Position numbers and translations under genes: made by a program. A stretch of 64,000 nt of DNA from Planctomycetaceae bacterium (lineage in GTDB: Bacteria > Planctomycetota > Planctomycetia > Planctomycetales > Planctomycetaceae): NCBI GenBank assembly GCA_020426325.1, contig JAGQQG010000004.1:1-64000 (forward strand). The letters run 5' to 3'. Of the stretch, positions 54,456 to 63,531 are shown in pieces (position 1 is the first letter of the stretch; each line of letters opens with the position of its first letter). Under the pieces are notes generated by a model, which ran no database searches, was not told the DNA's origin, and saw only the letters and a program-made list of their open reading frames with translations.

Positions 54456-54511
54456 CTCGGATGGTGAACAGGCAAGGATGCCTCTCCTCCGCCGCCATCC
54501 GGGGGCTTTTT
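54456..54511 (+). terminator. Intrinsic terminator downstream of the capsid gene
   Basis: CTCGGATGG (54456-54464) pairs with CCATCCGGG (54495-54503), with an inner AGGCA/TGCCT stem in the loop, followed by GGCTTTTT. A nine-pair stem with one G-T pair and a T-run closes the head cassette transcript. Confidence 0.82.
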
Positions 54512-54524
54512 CATGCGCCGAAGG

Positions 54525-55025
54525 TCACGGAGTGCCGGTAGGAATTGTAGCGATCAAGTCGTCCGTCAGTTTCAAGAGCACTTCATGGGTAACTGTGATC
54601 TCGACGGGATCGCGACCAGGCTGGCCTTTCACGGATCGATAGCGTTTGAGAGAGAAGGCTCCGGAGGCCTTGGAAGAGAGAATGACCTCAAAATACTGCG
54701 TTCCGCTGGCCAGCTGACTGGGCGGAGTCGACCGAATGAGTACTTCGCCCGCATCCGGGTCAAACTCGAGTGGTCCGATGTTCTCAAGTAAATAGGTAAT
54801 CCGCTGGCTGAGTTGCTCGGCCCACTTCTTCAGGGAATCGAACGCCGCGTTCTGCAGGCTCGGGACGAACAATTGAATCTCAGTGAATGAGCAGCTCATG
54901 GAGTCGACCGCAACGAAGTCGACCTGCAACGACAGCCCGCTCACCTCTGACACAGTCACGGAGGTGGGGGACTGCGTACCAACAAGTCGTGTCAGTTCCT
55001 GTTCGAGATCCTGGCTGATTGACAT
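54525..55025 (-). CDS. Hypothetical protein
   Basis: A 166-residue protein from the ATG at 55025 (a GTG six codons upstream is possible). It is alpha/beta and without a signal peptide. It has the stretches LSLQVDFVAVDSMSCSFTEI, KKWAEQLSQRITYLLENIGP, and FDPDAGEVLIRSTPP, and ends with VTHEVLLKLTDDLIATIP. I cannot assign a family. The composition is ordinary and codon use looks like a real gene. It points towards the head cassette, from which the terminator separates it, so the two are not co-transcribed. Confidence 0.65.
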   Translation of the reverse strand: MSISQDLEQELTRLVGTQSPTSVTVSEVSGLSLQVDFVAVDSMSCSFTEIQLFVPSLQNAAFDSLKKWAEQLSQRITYLLENIGPLEFDPDAGEVLIRSTPPSQLASGTQYFEVILSSKASGAFSLKRYRSVKGQPGRDPVEITVTHEVLLKLTDDLIATIPTGTP

Positions 55026-55142
55026 TTCCGTCTTGTTGCCCACTCAGGCATCCGGGATGAAACTTCTCTCAAACATTATACCACCCCGATGTCAATCGAG
55101 CGACGTGAGGTTCACCGATGTTCATCGATCATCGAGTGCCCT

Positions 55143-56777
55143 ATGATCTCGGTTCGGTCGTATGAATCTCGGCGAATGTTGATGGATCTGAACCGGTTAC
55201 TGTTGTGGATGACGGGGGTGAGCTGTTCGCTCAACCTGTTGTACACCATGCGCGGTTTGGGCCGGCCTCAACGTGGGTGGCAGGGAATTCTGTTTGGGCT
55301 GCTGGTGACGGGTGGCATTGGGCTCCTGACGATTCCTGACCTCTCCGGTTACATTGTTGGTGCTGCGTGGTTGCTGCTGGTGATTTTCCCAGGATTGATC
55401 CAGCGGTTATCCAGTCGCATGATCGCTCGCAGGAGATACAGACTCGCAATGTGGTGTGCTCGGGTCTCTTCCTGGCTGCACCCCCTGGACGGATGGCGTG
55501 ATCATCCAGAAGTAATCCGGGCTCTTCAACAGCTTCATGCGGGACAAACCGGGGAAGCGAAGACAATTCTCGAGAAACTCGGCCGCCTCGACACGTCCGT
55601 CGGCCGGATGGCGATGATGGTTGAATGTCAACAAACGGGAGGATGGGAACAAATGCTCTCCTGGCTGCGGCGGGCCTATCCGCCGAACGCCATCCTGCGA
55701 GACGAAAACCTGTTGATGATGTATCTCCAGTCACTGGGAGAGTTGGGACGACGACAGGAAATGGTTGACACATACCAACTTGGAGCGGAAGCACATCACG
55801 CTGCCGGGAGGTTATCAGAGTGTCTCGTGCAGTTACGGGTTGCGGCACTGTGTGGACTCATCCCGACGACAGACCTGCTCGCGGATGTCGTGTCGAACTC
55901 GCTCCCCGCAGACTCACAGCAATTCTGGCGGTTGACCGCGCGTCAGGTTGCAGGACAGGATGTCCATGCTGGCTTTCTGAAGTTGCAAACCACTGCGAGT
56001 CCGTATTTGCAGCCGATGATCGCAAGCCGTCTGTCCGCGCCACTGCCGACCGTCACTCCGGATGAACTCGACGCTTCTGCAACCCGGACTCTGGAAGAGC
56101 TCTCCCAAACCGTAGCACACGAAGCTCGCTACGCAGTCATGCATGCAGGGTCGAGACAGCGGCCATACGCCACCTGGGGAATTGCAATCCTGCTGATCGG
56201 ATGGTTCATCCGTGAGATACCCGGCGGAAGCAGCGACCCGCTCAATCTTGTTACCCTGGGTGCTTTGGTCATCCCCACCTCGGAGACTCCCGGCGAGTGG
56301 TGGCGGATGATCACAGCCGGCCTGCTGCATTTCGGCCCGCTGCATCTGACGATGAACCTGGTCGGCTTACTCTATCTTGGCCCACGACTCGAACAGGCGT
56401 GGGGAATGTGGCGGATGCTGACTTGTATTGCCGTTTCGTCGGTGACTGCGATGGGTCTGGCACCGTTGATCGTCACACTGACATCCGACCAACCAATCTC
56501 CATTCTCGTCGGAGCATCCGGTGGCGTGATGGGACTGGTCGGCGCTTTAATCGGACATCTCAGCGTCGGCTGGTTCCGCGGTCGCAACCGCCGCATCTCT
56601 CGCCAACTCAGCACATTGTTACTTCTCGTTGGCCTGCAAACGTTTTTCGATCTGACAACACCCAACGTGAGTTTCGCCTGTCACCTGCTGGGAATGCTGA
56701 CCGGCTTGAGCTATGCCCTGGTAACTAGAGGGCTGGAGATTCTCATCATGCGGATGCGAACTTACCAGTCCGGTTAG
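55143..56777 (+). CDS. Rhomboid-family intramembrane serine protease with long N-terminal domain
   Basis: A 544-residue protein from the ATG at 55143; ATG 55089 or 55182 are also possible. Two membrane segments lie near the N-terminus (about residues 20-80), then a soluble helical stretch of roughly 260 residues with TPR-like character (IRALQQLHAGQTGEAKTILE), then a six-helix rhomboid domain. The asparagine in HLTMNLVGLLYLG, the catalytic serine S459 in GASGG and the catalytic H514 in FACHLLGM form the family signature. Rhomboids cleave substrates within or near the membrane. The stop codon overlaps that of the convergent SpoVR gene (TTAG). Confidence 0.88.
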   Translation: MISVRSYESRRMLMDLNRLLLWMTGVSCSLNLLYTMRGLGRPQRGWQGILFGLLVTGGIGLLTIPDLSGYIVGAAWLLLVIFPGLIQRLSSRMIARRRYRLAMWCARVSSWLHPLDGWRDHPEVIRALQQLHAGQTGEAKTILEKLGRLDTSVGRMAMMVECQQTGGWEQMLSWLRRAYPPNAILRDENLLMMYLQSLGELGRRQEMVDTYQLGAEAHHAAGRLSECLVQLRVAALCGLIPTTDLLADVVSNSLPADSQQFWRLTARQVAGQDVHAGFLKLQTTASPYLQPMIASRLSAPLPTVTPDELDASATRTLEELSQTVAHEARYAVMHAGSRQRPYATWGIAILLIGWFIREIPGGSSDPLNLVTLGALVIPTSETPGEWWRMITAGLLHFGPLHLTMNLVGLLYLGPRLEQAWGMWRMLTCIAVSSVTAMGLAPLIVTLTSDQPISILVGASGGVMGLVGALIGHLSVGWFRGRNRRISRQLSTLLLLVGLQTFFDLTTPNVSFACHLLGMLTGLSYALVTRGLEILIMRMRTYQSG

Positions 56778-58315
56778 GCCGCCCGCACTTCATGCGTTGT
56801 GCCGTCGAATGAAATGACAGCCTGTTCATCATCAATGACCGTCTCGATGTGGACCGGCCGGCCCCAGAGTTTCTGTAGGTTGACGAGCGTATCGCGGGCA
56901 TAATCCTGTTTGAGCTCGACCCCCTGGTATTGATGACGAAGATACAGCTCGCCCCGGTTTCGATAGTTGCCATCCTCGACGTAAATGAATGGCCGCCCGT
57001 GATTCGTCAGGCTGGTGAGTAGTTGCTGCTTGACCGCCTCGAACTGACGCGATGCGATCTCGTAGTCACCGGTGTGCTCGTTGTAAGCGAAGCTGAAGAA
57101 CTTGTGCTTGCGGCAGAAGTCTTCCGTGAGAAACGCGTCGATGAAGGTCACATCATTGTGGATGCGACGCACCTCGAAGATCTTATCACGCCCCAGCCCG
57201 AGCTGCTTGTCCCAATTCTTGCGCTCGTTGATGTCGTCGCAGGCCTCCCATTCGGGTCCGAACTGGCCTTTGTTCCAGCGCTCCTCGATGTCACGCAGCA
57301 ACTCGATGCCGACTTTGTACGGGTTCAGCCGCTGCGGGCTCATGGCCATCGTACCGGAGTGGTGATCAGCATAGTCAATCACTTCTGCATCGGTCAGCCC
57401 ATGTTTAGTCATGATCTTGGAATGCCAGTAGGAGGCCCAACCTTCATTCATGATCTTGGTCTGACCCTGCGGAGCGAAGTAGTACGCCTCGTCCCGGATG
57501 ATGGCCAGGATATCGTGCTGCCACTCTTTAAGAGGTGCGTATTGAAGCAGGAATCTCAGGATGTCTCGCTGAGGCTCCGCGGGAAACGAACGGCTGGCCT
57601 CACGTTTCTCCTCGTGAAATTTTCGTGCTTCCTCCTCAGCTTTCAGAACATCTGGCGGGTTGACGAACGAGTCCATGTAGTCCTTTGTCGCGAACTTACC
57701 TCTCGCTTCCGGCAATCCTATCTCCTCGTTCTCCTGCGCCTGCTTTCGGCGTTTGGCTTCCTCCTCGACCTTCCTCGGGTCGGGGGTGCGACGAATGTGA
57801 GGGGAGTACGGATCAATCAGATCATCGAGCGACAGACAGGCATCGATGAAGTGCTCAACGGTTTCATAACCGTAGCGGTCAATGTAACGGTTGACCCGTG
57901 CAGCATGGTTCGCCATCTGGTCGAGCATCTTGCGGTTGGTCTTCGAGAACCATGCATTGTTCTTGAAGAAGTCACAGTGCCCGTACACATGAGCAATCAC
58001 GAGTTTCTGATCTGTGATCGCGTTCGCACTCAGCAGATAGGCATAACAGGGATCCGTGTTGATCACCATCTCGTAGATCTTGGATAGACCGTACGAGTAG
58101 CTCTTCATCAACTCATCGTACTCGGCTCCAAAACGCCAGTGGGGGTATCGCACCGGGAACCCGCCGTATGCGGCGAACATGCTGAGTTCCTCGTAGTCGA
58201 GAACCTCGAAAATAGTCTCAAAAAAATCGAGACCATATCCGGCTGCGATCTCCTCCATCTCATCCTGGATCGCCTTGAGTTCAGCTGGCAACGGTCGATG
58301 GGTCGTTATGGGCAT
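56774..58315 (-). CDS. SpoVR-family protein
   Basis: A 513-residue protein of the SpoVR family: YGLDFFETIFEVLDYEELSM, GGFPVRYPHWRFGAEYD, DPCYAYLLSANAITDQKLVIAHVYGH, then WQHDILAIIRDEAYYFAPQGQTKIMNEGWASYWHS and DHHSGTMAMSPQRLNPYKVGIEL. The family is involved in cortex formation in Bacillus and in a PrkA-YeaH-SpoVR stress operon in other bacteria. Those partners are not beside it here. Glu/His-rich motifs such as AHVYGH and NEGWASYWH suggest a metal site (inference). Convergent with the rhomboid gene, with overlapping stops. Confidence 0.93.
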   Translation of the reverse strand: MPITTHRPLPAELKAIQDEMEEIAAGYGLDFFETIFEVLDYEELSMFAAYGGFPVRYPHWRFGAEYDELMKSYSYGLSKIYEMVINTDPCYAYLLSANAITDQKLVIAHVYGHCDFFKNNAWFSKTNRKMLDQMANHAARVNRYIDRYGYETVEHFIDACLSLDDLIDPYSPHIRRTPDPRKVEEEAKRRKQAQENEEIGLPEARGKFATKDYMDSFVNPPDVLKAEEEARKFHEEKREASRSFPAEPQRDILRFLLQYAPLKEWQHDILAIIRDEAYYFAPQGQTKIMNEGWASYWHSKIMTKHGLTDAEVIDYADHHSGTMAMSPQRLNPYKVGIELLRDIEERWNKGQFGPEWEACDDINERKNWDKQLGLGRDKIFEVRRIHNDVTFIDAFLTEDFCRKHKFFSFAYNEHTGDYEIASRQFEAVKQQLLTSLTNHGRPFIYVEDGNYRNRGELYLRHQYQGVELKQDYARDTLVNLQKLWGRPVHIETVIDDEQAVISFDGTTHEVRAA

Positions 58316-58656
58316 GGGGAGTCGAGGGTCAAAGGTTGAAAATCGGGGACACTCGGAGATGCGATTCCCCCTTGGGTTCTCGGCACAAGATGGAGGGGAA
58401 CAACTCTCGACTGTCTGCGGTGTGGAATTGTAAGGATTCTATGGTGAAGCCTGATAGGCCAGTTTTCCGAACAATCGTCCAGGCAACGGGTTCCGTCGCC
58501 GTGGATGGTTTGACAGGGGCGATGGATCGTGCATTCTATCGGAGACCATTCGAGGATTGATATCGTGTCTCAATCTCGTCTCTTGGCGCTCACGATCACC
58601 GAATGAGATGCGTATAGTGGCTGTGTGGAACGACCGTCACCCTCAGAGGACCCACG
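58316..58656. other. Intergenic region before the TlpA-like gene
   Basis: About 340 bases between the divergent SpoVR and TlpA-like genes. A short open frame at 58336-58560 looks non-coding in composition. I see no dyad or terminator. Confidence 0.4.
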
Positions 58657-60132
58657 ATGACATCCTTCAAACAGTATTCGTCGCCAGTCGTTGCAGTTGT
58701 CGCTTGCCTGCTGGTCACAATTGCATTACGCCCCGCTTCAGACACGCAACGAGACGTGACGGCGCATCGGCCTCTGCTGAAAAGAACAGTCTCTGCGATC
58801 ACGTCGGATGTCCCTCGCTATCGGTTCCAGGTCGGGGACACCTATTCGTACGAATCGTCTTCGACGTTCGACTACGAAGGTGGGAAGATGGTCAACTCCG
58901 ACCGCGATGATGTCTGGGTGATTCAACAATACGACGACGGGAGCTTTCGGCTGGTGATTCGGCACACCTCTCAATACCGTCAGGAACGAGATGGAGCAGA
59001 TCCTTATGAAGGACCAGAACGAGTTGCTCTCGGTTACTGCGACATGTTTCCCGACGGTCGATTCGACCGCAATCCCTCACTCGGGTATCTCATCAACCCG
59101 TCATCGATTTTTCCCCGATTGCCGGATCACACCCATGAATTGGCGTCTGGATGGGAGTCGACAAGCAACTCGTTTTTAGGTGACACCACCTTCAGGCTGG
59201 TTGGACAACCAGACGATGTGGAGAACTCGTGGACCTTTGACTTCGTGCGGACGAGTCCGATGGACCCCATCTATGAAAGTTCTGCATCCGGAAGCCTGAC
59301 CTTTGATGACCGGCAAGGTCTCGTTCGTTCGATCACGACGCACTCGACACAAGGGTACATCTTCAATGGGGAGTCACACGGGACCGTGACACTCGTGTCA
59401 GCAGAGACCATGTCGACGGAACAACTCTCCAGCTTACTCGCGGAGTCCGATACGTACTTCGCGGCCTCTGCTGAATACACGCGATTAGAGCAACAGGCCA
59501 ACCATGACTATGGTCAGGCTGAACAGCTGATGGCGGAGGCCAAGGCTGTCTTGGAACGAGCCCTTCATGACACGAGGCTGCCGATAATGACTGATCAGCT
59601 GCAAAGACAGCTTGAGCAACACGAACAGTCCGCCAGCGACACACTGGAGGACGCCGGCAAGTTCGCCAAGCTCATCGGCCAGCCGTCGGAAGACTGGACG
59701 CTTGACGATCTCAATGGAGCAGAACACTCATTAGACGACTACCGTGGTCGCGTCGTGTTGTTGGATTTCTGGTATCGAGGTTGCGGTTGGTGCATCCGAG
59801 GTATGCCGCAGATCAATCAGGTTGCAGATGCTTTCTCGGATCAACCCGTCACCGTGTTGGGAATGAACACCGATCAGGAGTTGGAGGATGCCCGTTTCGT
59901 CGTGGAGAAGATGGGCCTCAACTACAACAACCTGCAAGCCACCGGGATTCCGGAAAAGTATGGCGTGACCGGATTTCCCACCCTCGTAATCCTCGATCAA
60001 CAAGGCACCATCCGCGACATTCATGTTGGCTATGCCGACGATCTGTTCGACCAAATCTCCGCGACCGTCGAACGACTGCTCTCTGAGACGAGCATTGAAA
60101 GTACTGGAACCGAGGAGAAGAAGTCATTCTGA
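58657..60132 (+). CDS. Secreted TlpA-like thioredoxin protein with N-terminal beta domain
   Basis: A 491-residue protein with an N-terminal hydrophobic signal or anchor (about residues 8-25). Residues 50-265 are beta-rich and begin YRFQVGDTYSYESS. A coiled-coil segment (about 265-330, EQLMAEAKAVLERAL) leads to a C-terminal thioredoxin domain (about 350-480) with the AhpC/TSA-TlpA pattern: IGQPSEDWTLDDLNG, VVLLDFWYRGCGWCIRGMP with the redox pair C376-G-W-C379, and GVTGFPTLVILDQQG carrying the cis-Pro. It probably reduces or oxidises cell-envelope thiols. Convergent with the DUF6263-like gene. Confidence 0.85.
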   Translation: MTSFKQYSSPVVAVVACLLVTIALRPASDTQRDVTAHRPLLKRTVSAITSDVPRYRFQVGDTYSYESSSTFDYEGGKMVNSDRDDVWVIQQYDDGSFRLVIRHTSQYRQERDGADPYEGPERVALGYCDMFPDGRFDRNPSLGYLINPSSIFPRLPDHTHELASGWESTSNSFLGDTTFRLVGQPDDVENSWTFDFVRTSPMDPIYESSASGSLTFDDRQGLVRSITTHSTQGYIFNGESHGTVTLVSAETMSTEQLSSLLAESDTYFAASAEYTRLEQQANHDYGQAEQLMAEAKAVLERALHDTRLPIMTDQLQRQLEQHEQSASDTLEDAGKFAKLIGQPSEDWTLDDLNGAEHSLDDYRGRVVLLDFWYRGCGWCIRGMPQINQVADAFSDQPVTVLGMNTDQELEDARFVVEKMGLNYNNLQATGIPEKYGVTGFPTLVILDQQGTIRDIHVGYADDLFDQISATVERLLSETSIESTGTEEKKSF

Positions 60133-60141
60133 TCCACTGGC

Positions 60142-61245
60142 TTACTGGAATCGTGGCCCAGTGGTTTCATGGGAAGCCGGTTGAATGGCTGTCGACATCG
60201 AGCGTGATGACTGTGACGGGAATGTCTCGACCGTTGTCACCGTATTCTTCTGTTGCTCGAACTCGAGACCGCCGGCCATCTGGACCGTCATGTCGACCGT
60301 GCGTTCGACGCGAGACTCTTTGGGGAGTCCGGAGTCGAGAAAGATCGTGCATTGGCCATGACTGTGTCCCCCCTTCACTGTGATTCGTACGTTCTCACTG
60401 GTGTTGGCCGACTGTCCAAGTGACGTGGAAGGGGTGATCTCACCTGCGATACTCACAACGGCGAACCCGTCACTTAACTCTTTGAGTGTGTATATCGTCT
60501 GAATCTGCATGGGGACCGGTTTCCCAATGTGACGGTCCATCTTCCAGGTATCACCCAGGACTTTCTCAACATCCGCTGGTAACAGGCCGATGGAGTTGTC
60601 GACGAAATCTGCGATGCCCTTTTCGCCAGTTCCTGCCTCGATATCGAGCATGACCCGTTGTCGCTGCTCTGAAGGAACATGTTGCAGGCAACGTTCGAGG
60701 AATTCACGGAATCCAATCACGCTGGCAATCTGATTGTCTCTTCCCAATACAAACGAGAACCCGTCGCCGACCATTCCATGATAGGCCATGACAGCAGTGG
60801 GAATGTTATTGGGTGGAGAGGTTGAATCGTATTCGACAAGTTCCCCGGCAACTTCATGTGAGTAGCGGACGCGATCATAGATCACCTTCATCTGCGTGTG
60901 ATCTGGCTGAACATCCTCGACAGCGATCGCCAGCAGAAGCTCCAACCGTGAACGGCTGATTTGTGGGACACCGTTCAGCGATGCCTGTTTGAGTTCCTGT
61001 TCGACCAACTTTCGCATCGGAAATCGATCACCCGGCTGCAGAGAGAGCTGCAGTGCGGCTCGATCAAGTGCCGGGGCAACCGGTGTCGATTCAACCGAGG
61101 TGTCGAACTCGGACGGCGTTTCATCTTCGCTAAGCCAGTCCGGCAGGTCGGGGGAAGCATCGTTCACTCCGGCGTCGCCGCAGCCAATCACGGTGACTGC
61201 ACACAGACATAACACCAACGAGAATGTAACTTTACATCGTCTCAT
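60142..61245 (-). CDS. DUF6263-like lipoprotein
   Basis: The start at 61245 gives a 367-residue protein with a lipoprotein signal (MRRCKVTFSLVLCLCAVTVIGC); the frame is open for 32 more codons. After a Pro/Asp/Glu-rich linker of about 40 residues the body is beta-rich with LQLSLQPGDRFPMRKLVEQ and a VGDGFSFVLGRDNQIASVIG element. I assign it to the DUF6263-like group from this arrangement, with moderate confidence. Function unknown, probably anchored in the outer or inner membrane facing the periplasm. Nine bases separate its stop from that of the TlpA-like gene. Confidence 0.65.
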   Translation of the reverse strand: MRRCKVTFSLVLCLCAVTVIGCGDAGVNDASPDLPDWLSEDETPSEFDTSVESTPVAPALDRAALQLSLQPGDRFPMRKLVEQELKQASLNGVPQISRSRLELLLAIAVEDVQPDHTQMKVIYDRVRYSHEVAGELVEYDSTSPPNNIPTAVMAYHGMVGDGFSFVLGRDNQIASVIGFREFLERCLQHVPSEQRQRVMLDIEAGTGEKGIADFVDNSIGLLPADVEKVLGDTWKMDRHIGKPVPMQIQTIYTLKELSDGFAVVSIAGEITPSTSLGQSANTSENVRITVKGGHSHGQCTIFLDSGLPKESRVERTVDMTVQMAGGLEFEQQKNTVTTVETFPSQSSRSMSTAIQPASHETTGPRFQ

Positions 61246-61587
61246 GAGTGACCACACGAAGCATGAACACCGGATTCCGATCGCGATCAGTACGGGCTCG
61301 CGACGCAAGGGCGGGGAGCTTAACACGTGTTCCCAAAACATCCTAGAGCGAATTGAGGTCCACAGAAATCGCCCAGCCGCCTCCCTCTCGTATTCGAACC
61401 TTGTATTGCTCGGGTTTCACTCAGACCGGGAATTCGTAACGCAAGATTGGGGATCTGCTTGTCGGTCGTGAAGCATTTCTTCTCCTCGACGCACCATGGC
61501 ATCCAAAGAATGTGTGATTGAATGCGAAGAGGTCACTTGCAATTGTCAGACTGCAAGTGACCTCCACTCGTTCAAGATCATCGAGCA
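61246..61587. other. Intergenic region with strong hairpin
   Basis: About 340 bases between two minus-strand lipoprotein genes. No gene is convincing. The main feature is the 13-bp perfect hairpin listed separately, close to the end of the TPR/HEAT gene. Confidence 0.5.
61529..61564 (-). terminator. Perfect 13-bp hairpin after the TPR/HEAT lipoprotein gene
   Basis: GAGGTCACTTGCA (61529-61541) and TGCAAGTGACCTC (61552-61564) form a perfect stem with a 10-base loop, starting 23 bases beyond the stop codon of the minus-strand gene. No T-run follows, so it is either a non-canonical terminator, a transcript-stabilising hairpin or an operator. Confidence 0.65.
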
Positions 61588-63108
61588 TTACTTGCTGATG
61601 CAAGCGATTGCGGTCTGTGCTGCCTCACGTACACTCGGCTGATCGGTTTCAGCGACGAACTTCAACTGAGTGATCGCCGACTTGGCTGCTGGTCCAAAGC
61701 TGCCAAGAGTCAGAGCAGCGGTTGAACGCACTTCTGCGTCAGAGTCGTGGAGTGCTGACGTAATTGCAGTCGCTACTTCTGGTGTCGGCACCTTGGAGGA
61801 ATCGCCAAGGGCCATCAGAGAGAGAGTCCGGACCTCAGATGTGCCTTCGGTTGTCAGAGAGATCAACGCCTTGGTCGCGGCAACTTTGTCTGACTCGGTT
61901 CCAATCCTTGCAAGTGCTTCTGCAACATGCAGGCGTACGAAACTCTTTTCGTTCTGCAACTGCTGACGCAGCATCGGGAGTGCCGGTCGAGCTTGCTCAC
62001 CGATCCCGTTAAGAGTGAATGCTGCGAACTGTACGACATCGGAATCGTCACTCTGGACAAGCTTGGCTAATGATTGCACGGAAGGATTCGCGTTGCCCGT
62101 CAACTCCCAGGCAGCCCATGCAGCGTACGCCTGGACGATCTCATGGTCATCCTGCAACAGAATCCGGACAGCACCTTCAGCGGACGCGGCGTCTCTCCCC
62201 ATCTCGGCCAGTGCTCGCAGACCTGCCTTACGGACTTCGGGGTCGTGGCTGTCCAGTTTCTCGACCTCACGAAGCACCGCCGCGTTTGCATCGGTACAAA
62301 GAGTTGTAACGGTCCGGGGCTGCCACTTCGATCCGTCAGCCCAATCTGCAGGATTCTCCTGATTCGCTGCTTCAACGACCTCCAGGCTGACTTCCGCCTC
62401 AGCAATCACCGGCGAAGACGTCTCCGCAGCAGCTGATGCCAACTCGACGCTCGGAGAAGCCGGTTTGGCTGGCTCAGCTGCTTCTGGTTGGGCTGGTCGC
62501 GTTGTTCCCCAGTCATAGACAGCCAGTTGAGTTGGAGCAGCCTCTGTAGTCGATGCTGTTGCAGAGACAGCGACGATCGGTGAGGCCTTCTCGCTGGACT
62601 CTGCCAATTCCTTTTTGGCGAACGCTTCAGCAATCAGCTGAGACATTTCAGCATCAACTTGTTCGCGTTCATCCGTTGGGTTTAGAGATGGCCGAGGTTG
62701 TTCTGATCCGGCAGGCCGACTGGCTGCGATCAGCTCGTCGATGTTGGTTTCCTGACGTCGCTCACCAGATTGCACAATTTGCAGTCCTTGACGAGCCTCC
62801 GCGTTTTGAGGATCCAAAGCGAGAACCTGTCGGTAGTAAACGACCGCCTGGTCCGTGCGGCCTTCCTTCTCGTACTGACGAGCCGCAGCCAGGAGCTGGT
62901 TCTTGTTGTACTTCGGTAAGACTTCATCTGTGGGCCTTGCCCCTCGGTTCGCCCGTGCGGATTGCTGCGAACCGTTGGACTTGTTGAACACTCTCGCCAG
63001 CGGGAAACGCCCACCACGAGAAGCACATCCAACGGAGACCATCAGGGCAGCCATCAGTGCGAACTGTACCGTGCGTCGCCCAATCGTGGTTTGTCCCATC
63101 GCCATCAT
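61588..63108 (-). CDS. Lipoprotein with TPR and HEAT repeats
   Basis: The ATG at 63108 has a GGGGGAA ribosome-binding site and starts a lipoprotein signal ending in SVGCAS; the frame begins 21 codons earlier at 63171. The 506-residue product has a TPR-like segment (NQLLAAARQYEKEGRTDQAVVYYRQVLALDP), a low-complexity Ala/Ser/Glu/Pro region of about 130 residues, and then at least five HEAT-type repeats such as SLAKLVQSDDSDVVQFAAFT and AITSALHDSDAEVRSTAAL. It is probably an envelope scaffold protein. The function is unknown. Confidence 0.87.
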   Translation of the reverse strand: MMAMGQTTIGRRTVQFALMAALMVSVGCASRGGRFPLARVFNKSNGSQQSARANRGARPTDEVLPKYNKNQLLAAARQYEKEGRTDQAVVYYRQVLALDPQNAEARQGLQIVQSGERRQETNIDELIAASRPAGSEQPRPSLNPTDEREQVDAEMSQLIAEAFAKKELAESSEKASPIVAVSATASTTEAAPTQLAVYDWGTTRPAQPEAAEPAKPASPSVELASAAAETSSPVIAEAEVSLEVVEAANQENPADWADGSKWQPRTVTTLCTDANAAVLREVEKLDSHDPEVRKAGLRALAEMGRDAASAEGAVRILLQDDHEIVQAYAAWAAWELTGNANPSVQSLAKLVQSDDSDVVQFAAFTLNGIGEQARPALPMLRQQLQNEKSFVRLHVAEALARIGTESDKVAATKALISLTTEGTSEVRTLSLMALGDSSKVPTPEVATAITSALHDSDAEVRSTAALTLGSFGPAAKSAITQLKFVAETDQPSVREAAQTAIACISK

Positions 63109-63531
63109 CGTTCCCCCTGTTGTCGATGCGAGTTCATTCGCATCTGCGATGTTATGCACAAGTGCTGTCAAATGTTGTTTCAGCGGACTGCTAAAACACC
63201 ATTCGATGGATAAGGTCTGTCGTCAGATGGTGACCAGTGACCATATGAGTGGTGAGGATGAGTCAATTCATTCCGCACTTGTCTGTTGTATCGGTTATCC
63301 GTGATGTGCAGTTCGAGTGAACTGTGTGTTGCCGGAGAATTCCCCCCGTAACCCTCATCCCTCTATTTCTGCTCACATTGACACGAAAGAAGAGCTCCGG
63401 CGAAATCTGCCGCCGCACCGAGAATTGTCCCGTGCTTATGCTGTCATCGTCGTAGGAGACAACAGAGGTACCTGAACGCATCCGCTGAGCTAGTCAGCAG
63501 ATATCGCAGGCCGTACACTCGGGAGCATCTG
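63109..63531. other. Divergent intergenic region before the second MoxR gene
   Basis: About 420 bases between divergent genes. I see no gene, repeat or terminator. A TTGACA at about 63378 has no good -10 partner at the usual spacing. Confidence 0.4.

Noticed and set aside
57023..58087. Plus-strand open frame of 354 codons opposite SpoVR
   Set aside because: SpoVR motifs on the minus strand are unambiguous; the frame has no recognisable features.
58336..58560. Short open frame of 74 codons upstream of the TlpA-like gene
   Set aside because: No ribosome-binding site, no motif, and Arg/Cys-rich composition typical of chance frames in GC-rich DNA.
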